A stretch of DNA of 64,000 nt, from positions 806,001 through 870,000 of the forward strand of contig OZ251230.1 of the NCBI GenBank assembly GCA_965240325.2. The letters are read 5' to 3'. The notes under the pieces are model-generated. The model was not told where the DNA came from. It saw only the letters and a list, made by a program, of their open reading frames with translations, and did not search any database. This DNA comes from Rebecca billardiae RCC1528. Its lineage: Eukaryota; Haptophyta. The translations under genes and the position numbers were made by a program. Below are positions 51,021 through 62,581 of the stretch, one piece after another; position 1 is the first letter of the stretch; every line of letters starts with the position of its first letter.

Positions 51021-54000
51021 CTACTCGTAGTCGTACACTTCATGCAGGTCGTAGCGGTAGCCATCGCCGTGCGACTGCGCGTGCTGCAGGCCCTCGTCGT
51101 GCGCGGAGCCGCCCCAGGCCCAGCCGCCCGCCCAGCCATCAGCGCTGAGCCTGAGTGACCCGCTGACAGCGCCGTGCGCCGCGGCGGCGTGCGGCTGAGC
51201 CGACGCGGCGGCTGCCCACACGGCCGCCGCCCACACTTCGAGCGCGCGGCGCAGCCGGAGGAACGCGCTGCGCTCCGCATTCACGGCGGCGAGCGCCGCG
51301 CCGCGCATGCGCATCATCACCACCGCGGGGTCAAAGCGCGCGGCCGCGTGCGGCGCGGCCGGGCGGCCCGGCGAGGCCGCGGCGCGGCCGGGGGCGCGAG
51401 GGGCGGCGCGCGGCGCTGCGCCGGCTGCGCTGCGTGGGCCGCCGTCTGCGCTCGCGGGCGGCGCCCACGGCCGCTCGCCGCTCCTGTGCTGCGCGACGCC
51501 CCGAGCCGCGCGCGCCGCCGTCGCCTGCACCGCCGCGTCGGCGAGCTGAGGCGCCGCCGCCGGCGCCGGCGCCGCGCGCGCGCCCAGCTCGACGGCCAGC
51601 GCGGCGCGGCGCCACGCGCCCACCGCTCGGCCGAGGCTTGCGCGGCGGAGCGCGCGGCGCGCGGCCGAGAGCGCGCTGATGCGCGCGGCCGCCACCTCGG
51701 TGAGCGCGCGGTCCCGCTGCGCCGCGACCGCGTGCACCGCCGAGAGCGGGGCGAGCGTGTGCAGCAGCGCGCGCACGCGCCACGCGCCGAGCGCGCGCGC
51801 CGCAAGCGCCGCGTCCACCGAGCGCAGCGCGCAGCGCAGCAGCGCGGCGCGCGTGCGCGCGACCGCGACGACGGCGTCGTCGGCGCGCGCGGCGCGCGCC
51901 CACGCGCGCAGCGCGTGCGCAAGCCTGGTCGCCCGCCCGCCCGCCGCGGTGGCGAGGGCGAGGGCGAGGGCGGCGGTGCGCGCGCCGGCCTTGCGCGCGC
52001 GAGCCAGCGCGCGCTCCGCCGCGCGCGCGCGCCGCTCCGCAGCGCTCGCCGCCTCCGCGCCCGCGTCCGCGCCGGCTTCGGCCGAGCCGCGCGCCGCGTG
52101 CCCCGGGCCCGCGGGCGAGCGCGCGCCGCGCGACGCCGCCGCCGCCGTCTGACTTGCGTGCAGTCGGCTGTGCACGCCGCCCGCGGCGCGCGCCGAGGCG
52201 GCGCGCCGCGCGGTGGGGCTCGGCGTCGCGCCGCGCGCCGGCGACGGCGCGGCGGCGGTGGCGGCGCTCCGCGCGGCCGCAGCGTCGGGCGGCGCGCACG
52301 CCACGCCCGCGCCGTGCGGCGCGCGCCCCTCGGCGCCCGCGCGCCCACCGAGCAGCGCGCCCGCCGCGGTGTCGAGGACGCGCCGCGCCGCGCGCTCCGC
52401 CTCCGCCTCCGCCTCCACCTCGGCGTCCACGCCCGCCTGCACCGCGCCCAGCCGCTGCTGCCGGTACGCCAGCAGCACCGCGCGCTCCGCCTCCAGCGCC
52501 GCGCAGCTCGACTCGAGCGCAGACACGCGCGCGCGCAGGCCCGCCGCCTCCGCGCCCGCACCCGCCGAGTCGGCGGCCGCTCGTGCCGTGGCGGCGCCTG
52601 GCGGAGCGCCGCCGCCGCCGTCGGGGTCGGGCACGGCGGCGCTCGGCGGCGGCGCGGGCGCGTGTGAAGCGGGCGGCGTGTGAAGCGCCTCCGCCTCGGC
52701 GTTCGGCCCAGCCCTCGGCCCCGGCCTCGGCCCGCCGCGCGCCTTTGGCCCCGACCCCTCCAGCGCCATCCTTCTGCGCTCCGCCGCGCGCGCGCGCTCG
52801 TCTGCCGCGCGCGCGTGCGCCGTCGCGCGCGTCGCCACCAGCTGCGCCTCCGCCAGCGCGGCGGCGAGCTCGTCGCGGGCGAGCGTCGCCGCGCTCACGG
52901 CGGAGGCGGCGCGCGCGCGCTCGCGCGCCGCGCCCATCGAGCGCGCCGAGCGGAGCGCGATCGCGCTCGCCTCCGCGCCCGCGGCCGCGTGTGCGAGCGC
53001 CGCGCGCCACGTGATGAGGGCGGCGAGCGCGGCGGCGCGCGCGCGCGAGCCCGCCGCCGACGCGGCGCGCATCGCGCCAAAGCGCGTGCGCAGCGTGCCG
53101 AGCATGGCGTGCAGCGCGCCCACGCGGCTGCTCAGCGCGTCGTTGGCGCGGATCGCCGCGGAGAGGGCGCCCGCCGCGTCCGCTCCGCCGGCGTGCGCGG
53201 GCGCCACACCCGCCGCACCCGCGGGCACGGCAGCCATTGTCGTGCCAGCTGCTGCCGTGCAAGCGCCGCGGCCGCACCCGCACCCGCCGCCGCCGCCGCT
53301 GCCGCCGCCGCGCTCGGCCTCAGGCTCGGCGGCCGCCGCGATGGCGCGGCCGCCGCCCTCGCCACCGTCCGTCGCGGGCGCGGAGCGCGCGCACGACGCG
53401 CCCTCGTCGGCGGCCACCGCACCGCCGCCCAGCGCCACCGTGCCCTGCTCGGCGGCGGGCAGCCCGCCGGCGCGCGCGGCCGCGCCGGCGGCGTGCGCGG
53501 CCGCGGCCGCGACGACGGGTGCGGCCGCGGGCAGCGCGGGCGCGGCGTGCACGCGCCCGGGCCTGGGCAGCTCGACCCAGCCGCCGCCGCTGTTCGCGCG
53601 CCCGCGCCGTGCCGCGCGGGCTCCGCCCGTGCCGCGCTCGGCGGGGCCCACCCCCGCCACGCTCGGCGCGGCGGCCCCGACCGCCGCCGCCGCGCGCCGC
53701 CACGCCGCGAGGGCCGCGCACAGCGCCCACGCGCTCGCGCCGCGCGTGAGCGCGCGCACGCGCTGCGCGGCCGCCCACGCGCGCGCGTGCTCGACGGCGG
53801 CCTTGAGGTCCTCCGCCTCGGCGCGCCACACGGCCGCGTCCGCGCGCGCGCGCTCCGCCGAGCCCGCGCCCGCGCGCTGCGCGCCCTCCGCCGCCGGCGG
53901 CGCCACCGCAGTCGCGCGCGCCGGCGGCGGCGAGCGCGCCCGCGCGCCGCGCTCGCGCGCGCGCGCGCGCGCGCCTGCGCCCGCGAGCGAGAAGGCGCCA

Positions 54001-56583
54001 TCGTGCAGCTCGGCGGGCGCGCCCGGGCTGCCGGGCCCGAGCTCGCGCGCGCGCGCGGCCGCGGCGCCGAGCTCGGCGCGCACAGCGCGCGCCTCTTCGC
54101 GCGCGCGCTCGGCCGCGCCCTGCGCGCGCGCGAGCGCGGCGCGCAGCCGCGCGGCGCGCGCAGCCGCTGTGAGCAGCCGCCAGCGCCAGAGCACGCGGCC
54201 GCTGAGGAGGCGGTGCGCGCGCAGCGCGAGGCGCAGCTCGGACAGCTCGGCGACGAGCGCGCGCTCGGCCGCGCTCGGGGGGCGCGCCGACGCCGCCGCG
54301 CCCGCCGAAGCCACCGTCGCGCCGCGCGCGCGCGCCGCCCCCTGCCCCGCGCCGCGCGCCGCCTCTCGGCACGCCGGCTGCGCCGCGCCCACTGCGGCAC
54401 CGGCGGCGGGCGGCGACGCGGCAAAGTGCGGCGCGCTGGGCGACGGGGCGAGGGCCGCGTTGCCGCCGCCGCCGCGCGGCGAGAGCGGCGAGCGCTTCTC
54501 CGCACTGCGCGCCGCCGCTACCGCCGCCGCCACCTTCGCCTTCACCGCGGGCGAGGCCAGCTCGTGCGTCCGCACCGCGCGCGCGGCCGCCTCCGCCTCC
54601 GCCGCCTCCGCGCGCGCGCGCAGCCGGCCCGCGGAGGCGACGGCGCGCGCCTCGCGCGCGCGCGACGCCTCGACCGCGGCGCGCAGCACGGCCAGCTCGT
54701 CCTCTGCCGCCTCCGCCACGTCGGAGCGCCGCGTTCCCGCCGCGGAGCGCGCGCCGCGCCCGCCGCCCCGGCCGATCTCGTCGTCCTCCCGGCCGCTGCC
54801 GCCGCGGCGCTCGGCGGCGGCAGCGGCGCCGCCGGCGCGCGCCGCCGCGGACGGCGGCGTGGGCGGCGGACCGCCGAGCGCGCGCGCGACGGTGCGCGCG
54901 CGGTCGCGCGCGCTCGACGCCGCGGTGGGCGAGGTGGGCGCGCTCGGCCCGCGCAGCACCAGCGCCATCCGCACGATGGCCGACGCCTCCCGCCACGCGC
55001 TCAGCGCGCGCGCGGCCGCGTGCGCGCCGCGCGCGCCGAGCGCGCGCTCGAGCGCGCGCGCGCGCTGCGCGGCGGCGGCGCGCTGCGCGGCGGCGGCCGC
55101 CGCCTCGCCGATGCGGCCCTTGCGCGGCGGAGAGGCGGGCGCGGCGCTGAGCGCGGCGCGCCTCGCGCTCGCGCCGTCGAGCGCGCGCGCCGCCTCCGCG
55201 CGCGCAGCCCCCGCGGCCGCGCGCGCCTCCGCCGCGTCCGCGCGCGCCGCGGCCGCGTCCGCCAGCGCGGCGTCGCGGTCGGCGCGCGCGGCGTGCGCCT
55301 CAGCGCGCGCGGCGCTCGCTGTGCGTGCCGCCGCGTCGGCCTCGGTCGCCTCGTGCGCCGCGTGCTCGCGCGCGCTCGCCAGCTCCGCGTCCGCCACGCC
55401 CCGCCGCCGCTCCGCCTCGGCAAGCTCCGCGCGCGCCGCGGCCGCCTGCTCAGTCAGACTCTGAGCGGCCGCGCGCGCCTCGGCCGCGCGCTGCGAGGCC
55501 GAGGCGGCGTCGGCGCGCGCGCGCGCGGCCGCGCTCGCCGCGCTGCGCTGCTCGTCGCGCATCTGCTCGAGCGCCGCCTCAAAGTCTCGCAGCGCCTCGA
55601 GCTGCGAGCGCGCGTGCGCGGCGGCGGCGTGCGCCTCCGCCGCGCCCGCCGCGCCGTCGCCGCCGCCCGCGGGCGCGGGCTCGCGCGCGCCAGCCGCGGC
55701 GGCGGGCGCGGCGGCCACAGCCGCAGGGCTGGCGGCGGGCCGCGGCCGCGGCGGCGCGCTCGGCGGCGAGCTGCGCGCGAGCAGGCGCGAGGTGGGCTGT
55801 GGCGGGCGCGGCGGCGAGCTCGCGGGGGGCGGCGGAGGAGGAGGCTGCGGCTGCGCGCCCGGCTGCGCCGCCGCGCCCTCACCGCTCGCACAAGCCGACA
55901 CGCCCGCAGCCGCGCCCGCGACGTCGGCGGCGGCCCGCGCCGACGCCGCCGGCGCCGCGGGCAGCTCTGCGATCAGAGCGCCGTGGCCAGTCGAGCACGC
56001 CACGGCGGTCGCGCGCGCGCCCGGGGACGCGCCGAGCGCAAGCCGAGCGGGCGGCGCGCCCTCTGCGAGCCACGCGTACGCGGCGCCGTCCTCGCGCAGC
56101 GCGACGACGCCCGCCGCGCCGCACGCCACCGCCGCCGCGCGGTCGCCCTCCGCTGGAAAGGGCCGCAGCCGCGCAGGCGTGAGCTGCGCGCGCGCGCCGT
56201 CCGCATCCGCGAGCGCGCGCGGTGTGCGCGGCTCGAAGACGCCGTCGGGCGGGGCGTCGCCCTGCGTCGGCCCGCCGCGCACGCCCATCCGCCCCCACGC
56301 GAACACGCCGCCGTCGGCCGTCACCGCCGCGGACGAGTGCGGGCCGCACGCGACGCTGAGCACGCGCCGCCCGCTGAGTGCGACGATGGGGGTGGGCGTG
56401 GCGCGGTCGTCGGCATCGCCAAGCCCGAGCTGGCCGGAGGCGCCGCAGCCCCAGGCGAGCACGTCGCCGCGCACGCTGAGCGCGAGGCAGTGGTGCCCGC
56501 CGCACGCGATCGAGTCGACCAGCCCAGCCGCGGCCTCGCGCACCCACGGCTGCGCGCCGCCGCCGCCGCCGCCGCCGCCGTCA

Positions 56584-56623
<40 letters not shown>

Positions 56624-57491
56624 CAGGCGGCTCCGTCGATTCTGCCGCCGGCGGCGCGGCGGGCTGCAGCCGCACGCGCACGGGCGCGCTGGCGGATGCG
56701 CCGGCGCCGGCGTTGCCCAGCTGCCCATACTTTCCCCAGCCCCACGCGTACACGTACCCCGCGCGGCTGAGCGCCGCCGAGTGATGCGTGCCCGCGGCGA
56801 CCTGCACACATCGCGCGCGCGCGCGCACGGGCACGCGAGGGCGCGCTGCCGGCGTGAGCGTGCGCACGGCTGGGTGCGGCGCGTGCGCCGACGGCGCGCG
56901 GTGCGCAGGGGCCCACGCGCGTGCCTGGATCACGCTCTCCGCGCGCAGGCTCTCGACGAGCTGCGGCAGCAGCTCGTCGTCGGGCTCGGTGCCGCCGAGG
57001 CCGTGCGCTCCAAAGCTGCCGGCACCCCACGCGCGCACGCGCCCGTCTATGCCGGCGGCGAGGCAGTGGTGCGCGCCGCACGCGATGGAGATGAGAGGCG
57101 AGGGCTGGAGCGCATCCACTCGCCGCGGTGACGGCTCGGAGGCGCGCGAGCCGTGCCCGAGCTGGCCGCTGTCGCCCGCGCCCCACGTGAGCACCGAGCC
57201 GTCGACGCCGAGCGCCGCCGTGTGCTGCTCGCCGCACGCGACGCGGCGCACGACGAGTCCGTGCGGGAGCGAGCGCACCAGCTTGGGCGCGGGCTCGTCC
57301 TGCTCGAGCCCGTGCCCGAGCTGCCCTTTCCCCCCCACGCCCCAGCAGAAGAGCGACATGTGGAGACGGTCGCCGTGGCGCTTAGTGCGGCATGGCGTGC
57401 GACCGTGCGTCGGTTCAAACGGCGCCTTCGCGCCTCGCGCGGGCTTTTGCCTTTTGGCTTGTCGGTCGTCGCTCGATTTTGAGATTATCAT
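51021..57491 (-). CDS. Giant RCC1-repeat, coiled-coil protein with SFI1-like Trp repeats
   Basis: One open frame of 2,156 residues. The ATG at 57359 (MSLFCWGVGGKGQLGHG, ~2,112 residues) is a likely alternative start, because similarity to RCC1 begins there. Residues ~45-500 hold RCC1 propeller repeats: VACGEQHTAALGVDGSVLTW, GAGDSGQLGHG, IACGAHHCLAAG, VAAGTHHSAALSRAGYVYAW, SIACGGHHCLALS, SVACGPHSSAAV. A low-complexity insert (about 56930-56810) may be an unspliced intron ending TGTGCAG. The rest is Ala/Arg/Glu-rich coiled coil with scattered Trp motifs such as ALSAWREAS, GRVLWRWRLL, AALAAWRRAA, ALITWRAAL, ALRAWARAA, ALGAWRVRA and AVGAWRRAAL. This spacing recalls the centrin-binding SFI1 repeat. 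A cytoskeletal or centrosome/basal-body scaffold is a guess. The extreme composition means parts could be intron or artefact. Confidence 0.7.
56557..56626. repeat. CCG/GGC trinucleotide tract
   Basis: Nearly pure triplets coding poly-Gly with a few Asp on the minus strand, in a loop between RCC1 repeats of the giant protein. Likely length-variable. Confidence 0.8.
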
Positions 57492-58311
57492 TGTCGGCCC
57501 TCCGGAAATAAATGGGTCCGGCCGATGTCCGGCCAGCCGGATTTGCGGACCTAAGGTGGAGCCGGATAGTTAACCTGTACATTATGAATGAGGGATCATC
57601 AATCAACGTGGCGTATAGTTTTTACTCTGATTTCACGTGCACACTTGTTTAAGGCGTGATTGACGCCATCCCAGGACTTGTCAACCATTAAAACTTGACA
57701 TTCTGATCATCAACGCGGCGAACCCGAATGCACATGAATATGATTTCCATACCCATACGCGGAGAACATATTATGGTTGATTGCCACGTCTATTTTGAGC
57801 GAAAGAGAAAATTGCAAAACATGCAGGAGAAGATCCTCATCAGCACATGAAGGCGGGTGATATTTTGAGAGTTCGGCCAAAGTTCGGCGCTCAGATATGA
57901 CGAGACACGTAAGTGCTTAACTACTTTTTGACGATTTGAGTGTATCATACGGGCATTCGACTCCCTATGTAATCACGTCAATGAGCCCGCCAGAGTGATG
58001 AGTATTGCGGGTGCATATTGAGTTCGAATTCCAACGCTTCACCATGTCGAGATTACTGCGACAGTGTTGCGATCCCTATGATCAGACCCTTACACATATG
58101 TTCGTGTGCATAGTGTTTGATACATCAAAAACCCTGGGGCGAACCTCCACGAAGTTTTGTGTGTGCTAAAGCCTCGGGGCAAAGGGAGATCTTATCGCAG
58201 ATAGAATCATCACTGCAAGATGAGCGGGTTCCGCGCGCCGTGCAAAACTTTGTGCTGGTTCGCCGGCGCATCTTCGCTTTCGGTCACGCCTTTCTCGGCA
58301 ACACTTGGCGG
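57492..58311. other. AT-richer intergenic region between divergent genes
   Basis: The ~800 bp between the giant RCC1 gene (-) and the histidine kinase (+) are much less GC-rich than the genes, at least from 57580 to 58110. They should hold both promoters. GTTTAAGGCGTGATT at about 57648 also occurs at about 18945 inside the 18.7-19.6 kb insertion, so a repeat relic may be present. No gene was recognised. The kinase frame is open upstream of 58312 but not family-like. Confidence 0.5.
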
Positions 58312-61300
58312 ATGAGCCCGCCCGGGCCACCACACCCGCCGCACGTCCGTGAAATGGCCGTGAGCCCGCCCCCCACAGTACCGCCCGAGATGTTGACGTC
58401 GTCGTCATCGACCTCGGGCTCGAGCGAACGATCGGACGTCCCCGCGAGCACCATTGGACTGGCGCCGACCGCCGGCTCGGTGCTCACGTGCGCCGATATC
58501 ATCCGCGCCACGCAGTTGGCCCGGCCGTCCCTCTCTTGGCGCTTCACGTACCAGGACGCGGCCGAGGAGGCCCGGCAGGTGGCGGACGAGCTGCTGCCCA
58601 TGACCGCGCATCGGTTGAAGCTGGTGGGCGCCGTCTTCGCCGTCCTCACGGCGCAGGTCCTCCTCATCGAGCTGTGCGCCGCGCGCGGCGCGCCGTCAGC
58701 GTTTGCGGCGTGTCTGCTCGCGCTGCTCGGCGCGCACGTGGCGATGGCTGTCGTCGGCGCGCGGTACGAGCGCTGGCAGCTGCGGCTCCGCGTGCTCGAG
58801 GCGACCGTCGTCGCCGTGATGAGCGCCCACGCGCTCGTGGTCTCCGTCGCCTTCCTGCCCGCGCGCCTCGCCGGCCTGCTCGGCGGCGCGCCCGCCGCGG
58901 CGCCGTGCTTCTCGCTCGGCGAGGCGGACAGCTACCTGCAGCTGGCGCTCGTGCTCGTGGCGTGCTGCGTGTTCGTGCCGGTGCAGCCGCCGGCGTTCGT
59001 CGCGCTCTGCGCCATCGTGCTCGCGCAGCAGCTGTGCCTCCAGCACGCGTTCCCGCCGCCGGCGGACGGCGGGCAGCAGCTCGTGTCCCTGCTCACGCTC
59101 GTGCTCATCGTGGGCTCTGCGGTCTCGTGCCGCGTGTACGTCGTGCTCTCGCGCCGCGGGCAGTGGCACTACAAGCACGACGTGCAGCGCGCGCTGCTGC
59201 AGGCGATGGAGGCCGTCACGGCGCAGCGCAAGGCGGAGGACGCGCTCCTCACCTCCGTGCAGAACGCGCGCTCTCGGCTCATCCGCATGGTGCGAACGGG
59301 CGCCGCGGACGCGCGGACGCGCGGCGCGGGGCGCGGGGCGCGACGCGCGCTGGCGCGGCGCCGCAGCGCGCGCGCGCACGGCCCCGGCGCCCGCGGCACA
59401 CGCGGCCACTCGCCGTCTCACGCCCCGCCCCTCCTTCCCCTGGCTCTCCGCCGCCCGCCTCCGCCTCCGCCTCCGCCTCCGCCTCCGCCTCCGCCGCCTC
59501 TGCGCGCGCCCAGGTGATGCACGACCTGCGCAGCCCGCTGCTCTCCATCTCGAACATCGCCGCGATGATGGCCGAGCTGGACGAGAACGCGCGCGTGCGC
59601 GACGTGGGCCTGCGCGACGAGGCGCAGTCGCTCAACACCAACGCCAAGCTGATGGAGCACATCGTCTCGGACATGCTCGGTGCGGCGCGCGCGCGCGAAA
59701 ATTTGCACGCGCGCGTGCGCGCGAGCGCACGCGCCCGGCTGCGCCGCCCTCGCGCCGCCCTCGCGCCGCCCTCGCGCCGAGCGCTCCGACGCTCACGGCT
59801 GTGCCGTCGTGCTGCGCCGCACCCGCGCGCGCAGACTTTGAGCGCATCGACAGCGGCCGCCTCGTGCTCGTCCCCGCGCCCTTCGTCTTCTCCCGGCTGA
59901 TCCGCGACGCACTGGCCATCTTTGCCGGCATCGCGGACAGCAAGGGCATCGAGCTGAGCGCCGAGCCGCTGCCCGCCTCGCTGCGCCGGCACGCGTTCGT
60001 GGGCGACGTGCGCCGGCTGCAGCAATGTGCGCGCGCGCGCGCGCTCTTCCCGCCCCATCGCGCGCGCGCCGCTCGCGCCGCCGCCGCCGCCCGCGCCGTG
60101 CGCCGCGCGGCGCGCCGTGCCTCCGGCCGCGCGCAGACCCGGTGTCGCCGCGCGCCCCGCGCCGCACGCCCGTGGCGCGCCCCCGCCCGCAGGCCTGAAC
60201 AACGGCATCTCGAACGCGGTCAAGTTCACCGAGCGCGGCGGGCGCGTCGCGGTGCGCGCGTGGGTGGTCAAGACCGCGCCGCCGCGCGGCGCCGACGACT
60301 CGCCCTCGCCCACCACGCTGCCGGCGTGCTCGGAGCACGGCGCGGACGCGGCCGAGGCGGAGCGCCTGTGGCAGGTCCACGTGGCGGTGACGGACTCGGG
60401 GATCGGGCTGGACGCGAGCGAGCTGCAGACGCTGCAGGACGGCGACCTGTTCCAGCAGGTGGGCAAGGGCCAGCTCCAGGGCAACGGCGGCACCGGCCTC
60501 GGCCTCAGCATCACGCGCCAGCTGCTCGCCCTGCACAACAACTCGACCCTCGAGATCTCATCTCCGGGCGCGCGGTGCGGCTCCACGTTCGAGCTGCAGC
60601 TCAGGCTGCACGAGGCGGAGGACGCGACGCTGCTGGCGCCGTCGGAGGCGGCGAGCCCGGCCAACCTGCGCAGGCCGAGCTTCGGCCCGGGGCCCAGCCT
60701 GCTCTCCTGCTGGAAGTCGCCCTCGCCCAAGACCGTGCGCAAGCTCGTGCGCAACGAGGCTGACGACACGGACGCTGCCGGGCCGGCGCCCGTGCCGCCC
60801 GCGCGCCCGCGCGCGCGCCACCCGTCCGAGCTCAGGCTCCCGCCGGGCTTCCGCGTGCTGTACGTCGAGGACGACCGCTTGCTCCGGGTGCGCGCCGCGC
60901 GCGCGAGTTGCGCGCGCGCGCCCACCGCCCCAAGCGCGCGCCCGACGGCTCACCCCCCACGCCCCGCCGCCACCGCGCACCGCGCACCGCGCAGGCGAGC
61001 ATGCGCGTGCGCGTGTTCAAGCCCTTCTCCGTCGACGTGGACATCGCGGAGGACGGCAAGGTGGCGGTGGAGATGATCGAGGCCGCGCCCGACAAGTACG
61101 CGTTCGTGCTCATGGACAACCAGGTGCGTGCGTGTGTGCGTGCGCGCGTGCGTGCGTGCGTGCGCGTGCGTGCGTGTGTGCGCGCGCACTGCGCATGGCA
61201 GACGCGCGTCGCCGCACACGCGCGCCCGCGCGCCGTCGCACGCGCGCCGCCCGCGTGCCCGCGCGCGCACCCGTGCACCCGTGCTCACCCCGGGCGGCGC

Positions 61301-62344
61301 GCGCGCGCGTCCGCTCCCTCCCCGCCGCGCGCGTGGGCGCAGATGCCGCGCATGAACGGCATGACGGCGACCCGGCTGATGCGCGCCGCGGGCTTTGTCG
61401 GCACGATTGTGGGCATGACGGGCGACCCGTCGGGCTGCCCCGAGCGCGCAGAGTTTGAGGCGGCCGGTCTGGACAAGTGCCTGGACAAGGACAGCACGGG
61501 CGTGAAGGCGGTGATCGAGGCGCTGTGGGAGTTCAACACGCACGACACGGACAACGAGGAGGAGGAGGACGCGGGGAGCACGCCGGCCTCGCCGGCCCTC
61601 GCCTCCAGCGCCGCGCCGGCGCCGGCGCGCTCGCCCGGCGCGCCCGCCAGCCCGCGCGGCGGCCCGGTGGCAGACGCCAAGCTGCCGCCTGTCGCTGAGG
61701 CGCGCGTGGAGGAGCGGGGCAGTCGGCACGGCAGCACGAGCAGCACGGGCAGCGGCGGCGGCGGGACGGGCGCGGAGCACGACTCGGCGCAGCCCAAGCA
61801 GCCGCTCTCCCCCGGCCGCGCCTCCCCCGGCCGCGGCTCGCTCCCGCGCAGCCCCCTGTCCTCGCCCCTGTCCTCGCCTCTCTCCTCGCCGACGACCACA
61901 CCGCACCGCACGGGCTTCTTGGAGCCGACGGACGCGGGCGCGGCCGAGCGCGCGGGCCAGGCGAGCCCTGCCGCGTCGGTGCCGGCGATGCGGGCGAGCC
62001 CCGCGGCGGCGAAGGCGATCGCCTCCGCTGCGTCGGCACGCACGCCGCCGAGCTCGCCCGCCGGGCGCTCGCGCCTCACGGTCAAACGGCACGCGCTCGC
62101 GCAGTCGCCCGCCAGCCGCGATCGCTTTCAGCGCAGCTCGCTCTTCGAGGCGGGCCGCGAGGAGGAGCCTCCGCCGGTGGACGACGACCCGGTGACCTCG
62201 CCCGTCTGCTCGCCCGCCGCCGCGCACCGCTCGTGCCTTTCGGACATCCCCTCGTCCGCGTGCGCGTCCACGTCGGATCTGGTGGGCGCGCTCAGCCCGC
62301 TGAGTCGCTCGAGGGTCATCTGCTCTGGCGCCGCGGACGATTGA
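58312..62344 (+). CDS. Multi-spanning membrane hybrid histidine kinase
   Basis: Six exons in frame: 58312-59289, 59514-59679, 59835-60026, 60193-60887, 60995-61123, 61343-62344, giving about 1,053 residues, all GT-AG. The start at 58312 (MSPPGPPHPPHVREMAV) is chosen because the upstream frame has no ATG. Residues ~102-280 hold five to six membrane spans. The HisKA H-box is VMHDLRSPLLSISN (His ~329). The N-box is LNNGISNAVKFTE (from ~447), with G1 VTDSGIGL and G2 GTGLGLSI. The receiver domain follows: VLYVEDD (acidic pair ~671-673), LMDNQMPRMNG (phospho-acceptor Asp ~718), GMTGD (Thr ~746) and LDKCLDK (Lys ~769). It ends in a ~270-residue Ser/Pro-rich tail. Autophosphorylation and transfer to its own receiver are expected. 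The input signal is unknown because no extracellular sensor domain is visible. All catalytic residues are present. Confidence 0.88.
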
Positions 62345-62581
62345 GCCTGAGCCAGCAGCTAGCACTTTGACAAGTCCTGATGTTAGGACCGTCTGTGGCC
62401 ATGTCCGACCGACGACGGCATGGGGCATCAGCTCGAGGATCGACGACTCTACCCGTGGCAGCTCTCGCAGTCTCACAGACTATGACACTCACTACAGTTT
62501 ACTATGATTTAACGTGCACACAGTACACCGGTATACAAGTACCCCCATTAACTAGATAGTACCTGCGTCTTGGCTCGCGCC

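Noticed and set aside
52680-57131. 1,483-codon plus-strand frame opposite the RCC1 gene
   Set aside because: Arg/Ala-rich shadow of a GC-rich gene with recognisable RCC1 repeats on the other strand.
57640-57670. Shared word GTTTAAGGCGTGATT at 57.65 and 18.95 kb as a defined regulatory motif
   Set aside because: Only two occurrences were noticed and one lies inside a mobile insertion; more likely repeat debris.
58117-58311. Extension of the histidine kinase N-terminus upstream of 58312
   Set aside because: The frame is open but begins with TTG, has no ATG, and the base composition is that of the AT-richer intergenic region.
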